DNA from: Phycomyces blakesleeanus NRRL 1555(-)
Lineage: Eukaryota; Mucoromycota; Mucoromycetes; Mucorales; Phycomycetaceae
Direction of reading: 5' to 3'
Assembly: GCF_001638985.1 (NCBI RefSeq)
Contig: NW_017265145.1
Location: 62,001-126,000 of the forward strand
DNA: 64,000 nt
The notes under the pieces were generated by a model that saw only the letters and a list, made by a program, of their open reading frames with translations, was not told the origin of the DNA and did no database searches. The stretch's first letter is position 1. The number at the start of each line of letters is the position of its first letter. This document shows positions 34,903-45,380 of this stretch, in pieces. Position numbers and translations under genes: made by a program.

Positions 34903-34917
34903 GCCTTCTTGGCTCAG
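34903..34917 (+). repeat. Target duplication: nt 1-15 of tRNA-Thr, left copy
   Basis: GCCTTCTTGGCTCAG is identical to the first 15 nt of the tRNA-Thr gene at 44538 and to 39726-39740. It marks the left junction of LINE-1. Confidence 0.9.
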
Positions 34918-35268
34918 GTTAAAGATTATGTTTTATTAGAGAGATATGTTGCTGGCAATCTATAGATCATATAACATCTCAAGTACAAAAGAAAAAGCAA
35001 AAAAAGTCCGAAAGGATCATAAAAAGACAAAAAATAGAAAGAGAAGAAGAGAACTAACACTAATAAGCTGAAAGCTGTACCCTATTCTCCACTTTGCAGC
35101 TGTGTAAAAATGCTGTAACAGTGAAAGCAAGGAGATAGGAGTTCAAGCAAGCAGCCGTTTATGTGTGAAAAGACAAAAAGTGAAAGAAAATTAGATAGAA
35201 AAGAAAAAAGACAAAAAAATGAAAATGAAAATGAAAAAGAAGAAAAAAGGAAACTAGCTAAGTCCAGC

Positions 35269-38200
35269 TTAAAGAGTACCAAAGTGAGTTTTATGAGTGT
35301 AATCACCATCAGGATTACAAAGCTTGTCAAAATGCCAGAGAATAGTAAGCAGTGCTACCCAATAAGAGGGGCATGGAGCCTGACTAGAATTTGGGAGAGC
35401 AGTTATAGCAAAATCAATTGGATTACAGTTTTGATCAGATGGAATAGGAAGACAGACCAACAAATGGGCAGGAACCAAAGAGCAGACAGCAAGATGGCGA
35501 CGTGAGATATGGTCAGTACCACAAGGACAATTCTTAGAAGTGCCAGGCAACTAACCCATTCTCCAGTAAACAAGGTGGCTACATTCCACCCTAGTTGCAG
35601 ACAAGAACAGAATAGGATCTACTACCAAAAGAGGGCGGCATGCTAAGAATAAGACTTGGTTTGAAGACAATCAGAGCTCATCAGTTTTGAATTGTTGGAA
35701 GGTCTCAAAATGACGTTTCAGGGCTTTGCTACTATGAACATTTAAGTCAATAGGGATGCTTTGAAGGAGAGTATTATGATAAAGAGTGACAAGTGATGAA
35801 GACTGAGAGTAATGACGATGAAGGAGAGACAAGAGGCAGCCAGAGGGAAGGTAGTGAGCATGGATACAAAACTTGGTTATCAGCACATCAGCTCAAAAAC
35901 TCATACTAGGAAGGAGATACATACGCTTGAGAACAGTGGTAGATGAGGTTTGGTACCCACTAACCATCATGTGCAAACATTTATCACGGATCTTCTCAAG
36001 CTGGATAGTATCAGTTCTTTTCAGAGGGAGAATAGCCAATCCATATTCAAATTTTGGTCTGATAAAAATCCTATACAGACGAGAGCTGAGAAGCAGAGAG
36101 AATCCAGTCTGGCATGCTCCAACTGCATTCAGCGTTGCCATGGTTGCCAGGGCTCCAGAACGACAATGAGTGACAATAGAAGGCCCATGAATACCTTTAT
36201 TGCGAAAGGGAAAACCAAGATATATAAATTCCTCTACTGCAGGAAGAATCTCATTATATAGAGATAGATCTGGATGGTTTGTAGAACGAGAAGGAGGGTA
36301 AATGATAGCACATTTAGATGGACTCCAAGGAAAACCAAGAGTAAATGAGTGTTGGGCAGCCAAATGGAGCATAGCCTGAATGTCATGAGCAGAGCCAAAT
36401 ATTGCCACATCATCAGCAAAAAGAAGTGTATTTATTGGCGTTAATGAGACTGCATGCTGGTAGCCATCCATATCTGGAGGAGTAAGAAGAGACTGATATG
36501 CATCCAATGAGGAGGGAGACGATGATGGTACATAGGTAGAAGTGAGAGGAGATGCAACTGTGCGAAGAAGAGCTGGCAGGGAGTTGATGTAAATAGAGTA
36601 TAGATGAGGACTGAGGACTGGACCTTGAAGCACACCTGTTTTTGGTGAAAATGAATGTGAGGAGAAATTGCCAAGAAGAACAGAGATAGACACATCATCA
36701 AACATGTTGACCAAAAGTCCAAGAAGAGCAGGTGATATGGATCGTCTGACAAGGGCATTCCAAATGACACGTCTATCCACAGTGTCATAGGCAGCTTTAA
36801 TATCCAAGAAAGCAATAATTGGATAGTGGTGATGACAATGAAAATGAGCTTTCATCAGGTCATGCAGACAGAGAGCTTGGTCAAGAGCACCATGGCAAGA
36901 ACGAAATCCACCTTGGGCAACATCCAGAGGAGGAGAGAATTTATGCAACTCAGGAGCTATGCACATCTCAAACAACTTGCACACCACAGAAGTAAGAGAG
37001 ATGGGACAGTAGTTTGCAGCATCCAGAGGGTTACCCTTTTTAAATATAGGAAATACTTGGGCTTGGTGCCAGAGAGAAGGAGTGTATGACCATTGTCAGC
37101 AGATGGTGAAAAGAGAGGCAAGGAGAGATGAGATGTGAGACCAAATGGGCTTTAGCATTTCAGCTCTGATATGATCAGGCCCTGGTGCCTTGCGGTTAGG
37201 CATAAATTGCATGAATTCCTCCACAATTGATGAGTTAAATGGAGAGTCATCAGAGGCAAAAGGCACACTGTTATAAGTCGTTGTTGGTGCTGGTGGTCGG
37301 GTTGCTGGAAGTATATGTCCACTATATACTGTTGCTAAATGGTCACACATTGTTGCTGCTGCTACGGCTGGTCCATCGTCATGCTGGAAGGTATGTTGTG
37401 GCTGTCTACGGCGTTTTAACTGTTTTATTTTTGACGTTGCTTTGCTGAAATCACGTTCTATAGACTGACAAAACACATGCCAAGACTGGCGTTTGGCTTG
37501 CTGAACTTGGGATCAGAATTCAGCCTGTGCATGCTTGTGTTTAGTCCACCAAACAACTATGTCAATACCTATTGCTAGGCGCCATTTTTTATAACATTTG
37601 TTACGATGATCTGCTGCTGTTTGTAATGCCACATTCCAGAAGGATTTCCAATGGTTGGGGCGAGAGGGTCGATGTCCAATTGAGCTATTTAGTGAGTTGT
37701 AAATGAGTGAATTGAACTCATCAGTTATAGCATCTATGTCAGGTTTGGTGAGTGGCGGATTCAATACAATTTCTTGCAAGGTGGAAAGGAGGGAGGTTGA
37801 GTTTTGAGTGAAGATATGAGCATAAAGAGCATGGACATCAGGTTCATTGAGGCGTGAGAGGTTCCATGTCATGCGTAATGGTGGTGGCATATTGGTAGAG
37901 TGCTGTAGGTCATAGGTAAAGGAAAGTGATAAAAGGCGATGATCTGATCCAAGGGACAAGTCAGTAGCAATATGAAGAGAAGGATTGATGAGTGGCATAT
38001 TAGTTATAAAGAGGTCAATAATACTGCTGATTTCATAGTTGTTGCGGAAAGAAATATATGTTGGTATGCACAGTGCAAGATCTGCATTTACAACTGATAG
38101 AGATCTCTCTTCTATCCAAGAACATAGTGCCAGTCCATGAGAATTTGATGCATAGTCACCAGTAACAGAGCCAAGTCTTGCATTGAAGTCACCACAAAGA

Positions 38201-38586
38201 ATGGTATCATGTGTTAAAGGTATGGAAGAGAGTATATGTAGGACATCATGAGTGGGCATATTTGGTGGAAGATATAAGCATACAATTCTGAGTGAGCCAA
38301 TTTTGACAGCCAGAGCATATTTTGAGGGCATAGGTATTTGAGTGACAGCATAAGGACAGTGAGATGAGATGAGAACAGAAACACCCATAGAGCCCCTATA
38401 GGTGCCAGCTACGGGAGAACCATATAGGTGAATTTGTGACCATGATGTGGGAAGACGTGAGGGGGAAAGGAGTTATGTTTCTGTAATGAAGAGCATATGT
38501 AAGGATTGATAGTGTTGAAGGGTATCTTGAATGGCTCTGGGTTGCAGGCCATTGGCATTCCATAATCCGATATTGAGATTACTCAT
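35269..38586 (-). pseudogene. LINE-1 ORF2 (endonuclease-reverse transcriptase), broken
   Basis: It matches LINE-2 ORF2 end to end: APE-type endonuclease with CGDFNARLG, RT with LLFADDVAIFGS, and C-terminal CPCGTDH...C. Stops include UAA at 38473-38475 (Trp in LINE-2), UGA at 37513-37515 (Arg in LINE-2), UGA at 37096-37098 (Trp in LINE-2) and UGA at 35893-35895 (Arg in LINE-2). Segment 36987-35893 is a 364-codon uninterrupted RT stretch. The initiator ATG (38586) is kept. Confidence 0.88.
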
Positions 38587-39699
38587 TCAGACATAGTAAC
38601 TGATGAGCTGCACTGACGTTTGAACAAAGACCTGCCAGTGACATTGGTAAGAGTAGTACGTGTTGGTATTTCATCTTCACTGATCCACCCTTCCTCACAA
38701 AAGAAGTGACCAACTGGAATAGCAATGTGTGGGCGCAAGAACTGAAGGGCTTGGAGACATCTATCATGGTGAAGCATGGCAGCAGTGTTGGCAAGTTCAT
38801 GAGTGGACAGAGATGCATACTTAGGATCAGCAACATTATCAGGGTCAAGTGGATCAAATGCGTCCAAAATCTCAACAGAAGCAGTTGTCAGTTTGGCCTT
38901 AAATGTATCAGCATACTGGACATGAACAAGGATGCCAATGACACCTCTGGCTGGGAAGTTAATGTCCAAAAGTCGAGAAGAATCCACACCAAGAGTGCAG
39001 AGAGAGGAACGGACTTCTTTGTGCTTAAGGCGTCTTGATCTTGGAATATAAACATATTCATAACCCGAAGGACCAGAGGGAAGAGCAAACATACGGACAG
39101 AAGCTGCAATTTGGCGAGCAGAGGGAACAGTAGGCACTTTTGGTGCAATTGCAGGAAGAGAAACACTGGCTTTACTAGCCCAAGTGGAGGCTTCCAGACC
39201 TGATTCTTTGTTGTTGATATGAGGATCTACCGCGCCGGCTGAGTTCGAAAGTGAAATTTCTGAAAAGTTTTTTTCAGGTGCACTCTGAGATCCTAATTGC
39301 TTCTGCAGATTAGCAATTGTTGTTCTAGCATGGTCTAATTCAGTGGTTAGTCTTGCATTCTCTGCTGCAAGTCGCTCCAACTGGTCGGTTCTGTTTTGCA
39401 CATTCATGATTTGTGCCTGCAATGTCGTCAGGAATGAGGTAAGCTCAGTTGGTAATCCCTGCATGTTGCCGATTTGCAAATTGGCCATTGGGATTGAGAA
39501 TGCAGATGGCGTGATGTTATCTGATTGAGCTGAAATTTTTTTTTGCTGACAGCTGGGATACCAAGGACAAGGACTGCACTACTTTTGGCAATGGGAGGTA
39601 CGTTTTTCGTGATGGATGTATCGTTTTGCGTAAAGATGTTGATGGATGGATACACTTTATATGTAGATTCGTCAAAAATAAAATTTTGGAACCAGACAA
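38583..39699 (-). pseudogene. LINE-1 ORF1, frameshifted
   Basis: It matches LINE-2 ORF1. A one-base length difference in a T-run (about 39532-39543) puts the first 60 codons out of frame with the rest. The remaining frame (39488-38583) has the coiled coil (LERLAAENARLTTEL) and the conserved C-terminal part. The stop overlaps the ORF2 start as ATGA. Confidence 0.85.
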
Positions 39700-39725
39700 A
39701 TAAAATGCTTAAGCGAAAGAGCAGT

Positions 39726-39740
39726 GCCTTCTTGGCTCAG
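39726..39740 (+). repeat. Target duplication: nt 1-15 of tRNA-Thr, middle copy
   Basis: The same 15-mer lies between the 5' end of LINE-1 and the 3' end of LINE-2, showing two separate insertions at one site (or an insertion into the rebuilt site). Confidence 0.9.
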
Positions 39741-40075
39741 GTTAAAGATTATATTTTATTAAAGGAGATAATGCTGGCGATCTATAGATCATATAGCCTC
39801 CAAAGTACAAAAAGAAGATATAAAAAAGTCCCAAGGGATCACAAAAGACAAAAAAAAGAGAGGGGAAAGAGAAGATCAAATCATACTAGCTTCAATGGCT
39901 GAATCTGCTCTCCACTTTGCAGCTGTGAAAATAGTTGTAACAGTGAAAGGGAGGAGACAGAATTGCAGAACAAAGAACTTTTCAGACAGCAAAGGACAAA
40001 AGAGAAAGAAGAGAGATAAAGGGAGTAAAGAACAATGGGAAGTGAAGAGCTATGAAAGAAAAGAAAAAGTCTAAA

Positions 40076-43000
40076 TTATATCCAAAGAGCACCATGTTCA
40101 GTCTCATGTGAATAGTCACCATCAGGATTACATATAACATCTATGTGCCAGAGAATAGTCAGCAGTGGTATCCAGTAAGCAGGTCGTGGTTCTTGAGATG
40201 ACAAAGGCAAGGATGTGATGGCAAAATCAATTCTGTGTATCTGATCTTGGTCAGGTTGAGGCAACTGTTCAAATAGTGCCATAGGAACAAGTGGGCAATC
40301 CAACAAATGGCGGCGTGAGGTGTGATCTGATCCACAAGGACATTCCTTTGGTTTGCCTGGTAACCACCCCATTCTCCAACGAATCAAACGGCTACGTTCC
40401 ACACGTGAGGCTGGCAAAAACAAGATTGGATCAACTCCAAGAACTGGGCGGCATGCTTGAATGAGAACTTGCGTATTGGACTGGAGAAAGGTTGCAAATC
40501 CAGCTTCTCTAATGCTTTCAAAATGATTTTTTACAGCACTAGGGCTTCGAAGTTTGAGTGTTGGAGGGAGATTGGACAGAAGATGGGTTTTTCCCAAGGA
40601 GACAAGTGAAGAATAGATGGTATGATGACGGTGCAAAAGAGACAGAAGGCACTGGGCTGGCAAAAAGCGTGATCTTATACAGAACTTGGCCATAAGAGCA
40701 TCGGCACGAAACTTCATACTTGGCAGATTGCAGATGTGCTTTAACACAATTGTAGAGGACGTGGCATGCCCCCCAACAATCATGCGAAGACACTTATCTT
40801 GAATGGACTCCAGCACTTTGATATCTTGTTTCAGTAGAGTGGAGATCGCCAAACCATATTCAAACTTTGGGCGGACAAAGGTCTTATACAATCGTGAACT
40901 GAGCAGCAGAGAAAAACCAGAACGACAAGCACCAACAGAGTTTAGGGTTGCCATTGTAGCAAGTGTACCAGAACGTCTATGAGTGGCAATGGACTTGGAA
41001 GAAATACCCTTATTGGCAAAAGGAACACCCAGATAAATAAACAGGTCAGTGGCAGGGAGAACTTGACCATATAAAAGAAGAGGAACTGGCGAGCTTGCAC
41101 GTGTTTTGGGATATATAACTTCACATTTGGTGGGGCTCCATCGATATCCAAGAGTAAGAGAGTGGTCTGCAGCAAGGTCTAGCATGGCCTGAACGTCTGA
41201 AAGAGAACCAAAAATAGCTACATCGTCGGCAAAGAGCAGAGAATTGATGAGTGTTGAGAAATGAATATGTCCAAAGCCATCTACACCTGAAGGAGCAAGA
41301 AGAGCATTATATGCATCCAATGAGGTAGGAGAGGGTGATGGAACATGGGTTGTAGTTTGTGAGTGAGCAACTGTGCAGAGCAATGGGGGCAGGGAGTTGA
41401 TATATATTGAATACAGATGTGGGCTGAGGACAGAACCTTGGAGAACCCCAGTGGCAGGTGAGAACGAGTGTGAAGAAAAGTTATCCAGAAGGACAGAGAT
41501 GGAGACATTGTCAAACATGTTAACTAAGAGGCCCAAAAGGGCTGGTGGAGTGCCACGTTGTTGTAAAGCGTGCCAGATGATTCGTCGATCTACTGTATCA
41601 TAGGCAGCCTTGATATCCAGAAATGCAACAACAGGGTAGTGCTTATGACGGTGATAATAGGCTTTCATCAGATCATGGAGACAGAGAGCTTGATCCAAAG
41701 CACCACGGCGAGGACGAAAACCACCTTGAGCCACATCCAAAGGAGGAGAGTACGTGTGCAACTGGGGGGCTATACACATCTCAAAAAGCTTACGTAGTAC
41801 AGAGGTCAAGGAGATTGGTCGGTAGTTTGCCGGGTCAGTTGGACTACCCTTCTTGAAGATTGGGAAGACCTGGGCTTGGCGCCACAAACTTGGAACATAT
41901 GACCATTGCCAGCAAACTGTAAATAATAAAGTAAGAATGGGTGAGACATGTGTTTTTACAGGTTTTAGCATTTCAGCTCTGATATGGTCTGGTCCTGGTG
42001 CCTTGCGGTTAGGCATAAATTGCATGAATTCCTCTACAATTGGTGAGGTAAAGGGAGAGTCATCAGAGGCAAAAGGCACACTGTTACAAGTGGTCATTGG
42101 TGCTGGTGGTCGGGTTGCTGGAAGTATATGTCCACTATATACTGTTGCCAAATAGTCACACATTGTTGCTGCTGCTACGGCTGGTCCATCATCGTGCTGG
42201 AAAGTATGTTGTGGCTGTCTATGGCGTTTTAACTGCTTTATCTTTGATGTTGCTTTGCTGAAGTCACGTTCCATAGACTGACAAAAGACATGCCAAGACT
42301 GACGTTTTGCTTGCTGAACCTGAGATCGGAATTCGGCCTGTGCATGCTTGTGTTTAGTCCACCAAACAACTTTGTCAATACCTATTGCTAGGCGCCATTT
42401 TTTGTAACATTGGTTACGACGATCTGCTGCTGTTTGCAAAGCTACATTCCAGAAGGATTTCCAATGATTTGGGCGAGAGGGTCGATGTCCAATTGAGCTA
42501 TTTAATGAGTCATAAATGAGTAGATTGAACTCATCAGTGATAGCATCAATGTTGGGTCTAGTGAGTGGTGGATTCTGTACAATGTCTTGCAAGGTGGAAA
42601 GGAGGGAGGTCGAGTTTTGATTGAAGGTATGAGCATAAAGAGCATGGACATCAGGTTCATTGAGGCGTGAGAGGTTCCATGTCTTGCGTAATGGTGGTGG
42701 CATATTGGTAGAGTGCTGTAGATCATAGGTAAAGGAAAGTGATAAAAGGCGATGATCTGATCCAAGAGACAAGTCAGTAGCAATATGAAGAGAAGGATTG
42801 ATGAGTGGCATATTAGTTATAAAGAGGTCAATAATACTGCTGATTTCATAGTTGTTGCGGAAAGAAATATATGTTGGTATGCAAGGTGCAAGATCTGCAT
42901 TTACAACTGATAGAGATCTCTCTTCTATCCAAGAACATAGTGCCAGTCCACGAGAATTTGATGCATAGTCACCAGTAACAGAGCCAAGTCTTGCATTGAA

Positions 43001-43399
43001 GTCTCCACAAAGAATGGTATCATGTGTTAAAGGAATGGAAGAGAGTACATGTAGGACATCATGAGTGGGCATATTTGGTGGAAGATATAAACATACAATT
43101 CTGAGTGAGCCAATTTTGACAGCCAGAGCATATTTGGAGGGCATAGGTATTTGAGTGACGGCATAAGGACAGTGAGGTGATATGAGAACAGAAACACCCA
43201 TAGAGCCCCTATAGGTGCCAGCTACAGGAGACCCATACAAGTGAATTTGTGACCATGATGTGGGAAGATGTGAGGGAGAGAGAAGCCATGTTTCTGTAAT
43301 GAAGAGCATATGTAAGGACTGACAGTGTTGAAGGGTATCTTGAATGGCTCTGGGTTGCAGGCCATTGGCATTCCATAATCCGATATTGAGATTACTCAT
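40076..43399 (-). CDS. LINE-2 ORF2: APE endonuclease and reverse transcriptase
   Basis: 1,107 aa. The endonuclease region starts at the N-terminus with N-x-N near 11-13, TETW at 35-38, CGDFNA around 131-136 and the SDH motif at 214-216. The RT region contains KAPGPDHI (about 466-473), PANYRPISLTS, FLDIKAAYDTVD, LQGSVLSP and the catalytic FADD at 723-726. The C-terminus has a C-x-C...H...C cluster from residue 1020. This architecture is that of APE-type LINEs such as Jockey/I/Tad-related clades; I do not assign the clade. Its ATG overlaps the ORF1 stop (ATGA), suggesting coupled reinitiation. APE-type enzymes usually cut loosely, so strict targeting to a tRNA gene is notable. Confidence 0.93.
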   Translation of the reverse strand: MSNLNIGLWNANGLQPRAIQDTLQHCQSLHMLFITETWLLSPSHLPTSWSQIHLYGSPVAGTYRGSMGVSVLISPHCPYAVTQIPMPSKYALAVKIGSLRIVCLYLPPNMPTHDVLHVLSSIPLTHDTILCGDFNARLGSVTGDYASNSRGLALCSWIEERSLSVVNADLAPCIPTYISFRNNYEISSIIDLFITNMPLINPSLHIATDLSLGSDHRLLSLSFTYDLQHSTNMPPPLRKTWNLSRLNEPDVHALYAHTFNQNSTSLLSTLQDIVQNPPLTRPNIDAITDEFNLLIYDSLNSSIGHRPSRPNHWKSFWNVALQTAADRRNQCYKKWRLAIGIDKVVWWTKHKHAQAEFRSQVQQAKRQSWHVFCQSMERDFSKATSKIKQLKRHRQPQHTFQHDDGPAVAAATMCDYLATVYSGHILPATRPPAPMTTCNSVPFASDDSPFTSPIVEEFMQFMPNRKAPGPDHIRAEMLKPVKTHVSPILTLLFTVCWQWSYVPSLWRQAQVFPIFKKGSPTDPANYRPISLTSVLRKLFEMCIAPQLHTYSPPLDVAQGGFRPRRGALDQALCLHDLMKAYYHRHKHYPVVAFLDIKAAYDTVDRRIIWHALQQRGTPPALLGLLVNMFDNVSISVLLDNFSSHSFSPATGVLQGSVLSPHLYSIYINSLPPLLCTVAHSQTTTHVPSPSPTSLDAYNALLAPSGVDGFGHIHFSTLINSLLFADDVAIFGSLSDVQAMLDLAADHSLTLGYRWSPTKCEVIYPKTRASSPVPLLLYGQVLPATDLFIYLGVPFANKGISSKSIATHRRSGTLATMATLNSVGACRSGFSLLLSSRLYKTFVRPKFEYGLAISTLLKQDIKVLESIQDKCLRMIVGGHATSSTIVLKHICNLPSMKFRADALMAKFCIRSRFLPAQCLLSLLHRHHTIYSSLVSLGKTHLLSNLPPTLKLRSPSAVKNHFESIREAGFATFLQSNTQVLIQACRPVLGVDPILFLPASRVERSRLIRWRMGWLPGKPKECPCGSDHTSRRHLLDCPLVPMALFEQLPQPDQDQIHRIDFAITSLPLSSQEPRPAYWIPLLTILWHIDVICNPDGDYSHETEHGALWI

Positions 43400-44511
43400 T
43401 CAGACATAGTGACTGATGAGCTGCGCTGACGTTTGAACAAAGACCCGCCAGTAGCATTGGTAAGAGTAGTACGTGTTGGTATTTCATCTTCACTGATCCA
43501 CCCTTCCTCACAAAAGAAGTGACCAACTGGGATAGCAACGTGTGGGCGCAAGAACTGTAGGGCTTGGAGACATCTATCATGGTGAAGCATGGCAGCAGTG
43601 TTGGCAAGTTCATGAGTGGACAGAGATGCATACTTGGGATCAGCAACATTATCAGGATCAAGTGGATCAAATGCGTCCAAAATCTCAACAGAAGCATTTG
43701 TCAGTTTGGCCTTAAATGTATCAGCATACTGGACATGAACAAGGATGCCAATGACACCTCTGGCTGGAAAGTTAATGTCCAAAAGTCGAGAAGAATCCAC
43801 ACCAAGAGTGCGGAGAGAGGAACGGACTTCTTTGTGCTTAAGGCGTCTTGATCTTGGAATATAAACATATTCGTAACCTGAAGGACCAGAGGGAAGAGCA
43901 AACATACGAACAGAAGCTGCAATACGGCGAGCAGAGGGAACAGTAGACATTTTTGGGGCAGTTACAGGAAGAGAAACACTGGCTTTAGTAGCCCAAGTGG
44001 AGGCTTCCAGACCTGGTTCTTTGTTTTTGTCAGGAGCACCTACTGCGCCGGCTGGGTTCGAAAGTGAAATTTCTGAAAAGTTTTTTTCAGGTGCACTCTG
44101 AGATCCTAATTGCTTCTGCAGATTAGCAATTGTTGTTCTAGCATAGTCTAATTCAGTAGTTAGTCTTGCATTCTCTGCTGCAAGTCGCTCCAACTGGTCG
44201 GTTCTGTTTTGCACATTCATGATTTGTGCCTGCAATGTTGTCAGGAATGAGGTAAGCTCAGTTGGCAATCCCTGCATGTTGCCAATTTGCAAATTGGCCA
44301 TTGGGATTGAGAATGCAGATGGCGTGATGTTGTCTGATTGAGCTGAAAATTTTTTTGCTGACAGCTGGGATACCAAGGACAAGGACTGCACTACTTTTGG
44401 CAATGGGAGGTACGTTTTTCGTGATGGATGGATCGTTTTGCGTAAAGATGTTGATGGATGGATACACTTTATATGTGGATTCGTCAAAAATAAAATTTTG
44501 GAACCAGGCAA
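43396..44511 (-). CDS. LINE-2 ORF1 (coiled-coil RNA-binding candidate)
   Basis: 371 aa from the ATG at 44511; an internal Met (MANLQIG, near residue 71) is an alternative start. A Leu-rich heptad region (TDQLERLAAENARLTTEL and onwards) at about 110-150 predicts a coiled coil. It is followed by a Ser/Ala-rich linker and a conserved C-terminal part with VRMFALPSGPSGYEYVYIP, RSRRLKHKEVRSSL and a His/Cys-containing end. There is no CCHC knuckle. ORF1 proteins of LINEs form RNA particles; that role is by analogy. Confidence 0.85.
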   Translation of the reverse strand: MPGSKILFLTNPHIKCIHPSTSLRKTIHPSRKTYLPLPKVVQSLSLVSQLSAKKFSAQSDNITPSAFSIPMANLQIGNMQGLPTELTSFLTTLQAQIMNVQNRTDQLERLAAENARLTTELDYARTTIANLQKQLGSQSAPEKNFSEISLSNPAGAVGAPDKNKEPGLEASTWATKASVSLPVTAPKMSTVPSARRIAASVRMFALPSGPSGYEYVYIPRSRRLKHKEVRSSLRTLGVDSSRLLDINFPARGVIGILVHVQYADTFKAKLTNASVEILDAFDPLDPDNVADPKYASLSTHELANTAAMLHHDRCLQALQFLRPHVAIPVGHFFCEEGWISEDEIPTRTTLTNATGGSLFKRQRSSSVTMSE

Positions 44512-44537
44512 ATAAAATGCTTAAGCGAAAGAGCAGT

Positions 44538-44610
44538 GCCTTCTTGGCTCAGTTGGCAGAGCGTCTGCCTAGTAAGCAGAAGGTCGCCAGTTCAATTCTG
44601 GCAGAAGGCA
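44538..44610 (+). tRNA. tRNA-Thr (AGT), regenerated at the LINE junction
   Basis: 73 nt: acceptor GCCTTCT pairs with AGAAGGC, the D arm is GGCTCAGTTGGCAGAGC, and the anticodon arm is TCTGC-CTAGTAA-GCAGA with anticodon AGT. The T arm is GCCAG-TTCAATT-CTGGC and the discriminator is A. The first 15 nt also occur at 34903 and 39726. The gene remains complete because the LINE insertions duplicated those 15 nt, so it is probably still transcribed. Confidence 0.93.
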
Positions 44611-45380
44611 TCTACTATTAAAATAGTAGAACTCATTTTTATTATTTTAAGTGATATTGCTCATGTTGTGCCCAAATTCTTGTAAGCCAATCTGAATGAC
44701 GATAATGTCAAGTCTCGATCCGGTATTTCTTTTCTGGCACTTGTAACTAAGTTGCAGAATCAATACCCCTGGAAATTGTTAAGTTTTTAAGAATAGTTTT
44801 TAGCTAAAAATCATGATGCTTTTTATTAAATGTATTTTTTAACTATTTATATAAAATAATAATTGATTTCTGGCTAAAAGAATAGCTACAATAATATGTC
44901 TTAGATGCTTGTTTTCCAGTAATATCTTCTACAAGTATATTCACCATCTTAAACATCTAAAACATGTGTGAAAGACCAATTGGCAAAGTCAAGATCTTTT
45001 ATCCTAAAAAGTCAACCATTACTGGTTGCTTGTAAATTCCGATTTTGGTTACCAATGTCAACTCTGACAGTAAGAAAAAAATTGTCAGGCTTTCTTAAAA
45101 AACCTGGCAAACCTGGCAACTTTTTTAATCTCCTACAAGTTTTACCATGTTTATGTTGTTTGCAGCTTAATTAGGTATATGAATACTGATATTGAAATAA
45201 AAGTTTATTGCAGAAGACTCTTAAAGCTATATTAAGAAGTCAAGAACTCATAATCTTTATTATTAATCCAGTAAAACCATTGATAATTGAATATCACACT
45301 GCCTTTTTTTTAGAAAAAAAAAACACTTTTATAAGACATGATATGACATATAAACATTCATAAATGAAATCAATGCAATC
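44611..45380. other. AT-rich spacer
   Basis: No supported gene. A short 68-codon frame at 44968-45174 lacks recognisable features. Confidence 0.5.

Larger units (their letters stand above)
34918..39725 (-). mobile_element. LINE-1: tRNA-Thr-inserted non-LTR retrotransposon, decayed
   Basis: This minus-strand LINE of about 4.8 kb runs from its 5' end (ACTGCTCTTTCGC at 39725 leftwards) to its 3' end (...ATAATCTTTAAC at 34918). It sits exactly between two copies of the tRNA-Thr 15-mer. It has no poly(A) tail. Its organisation equals LINE-2, with which the 5' half is nearly identical while the 3' half is clearly diverged. Both ORFs are broken. Confidence 0.9.
39741..44537 (-). mobile_element. LINE-2: full-length tRNA-Thr-inserted non-LTR retrotransposon
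   Basis: This minus-strand element of about 4.8 kb has open ORF1 and ORF2, a short 5' region and a roughly 335-bp 3' UTR ending ATAATCTTTAAC without poly(A). It is bounded by the 15-mer at 39726-39740 and by the intact tRNA-Thr starting at 44538. Both ORFs are uninterrupted, so it may be a recently active copy. Confidence 0.92.
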
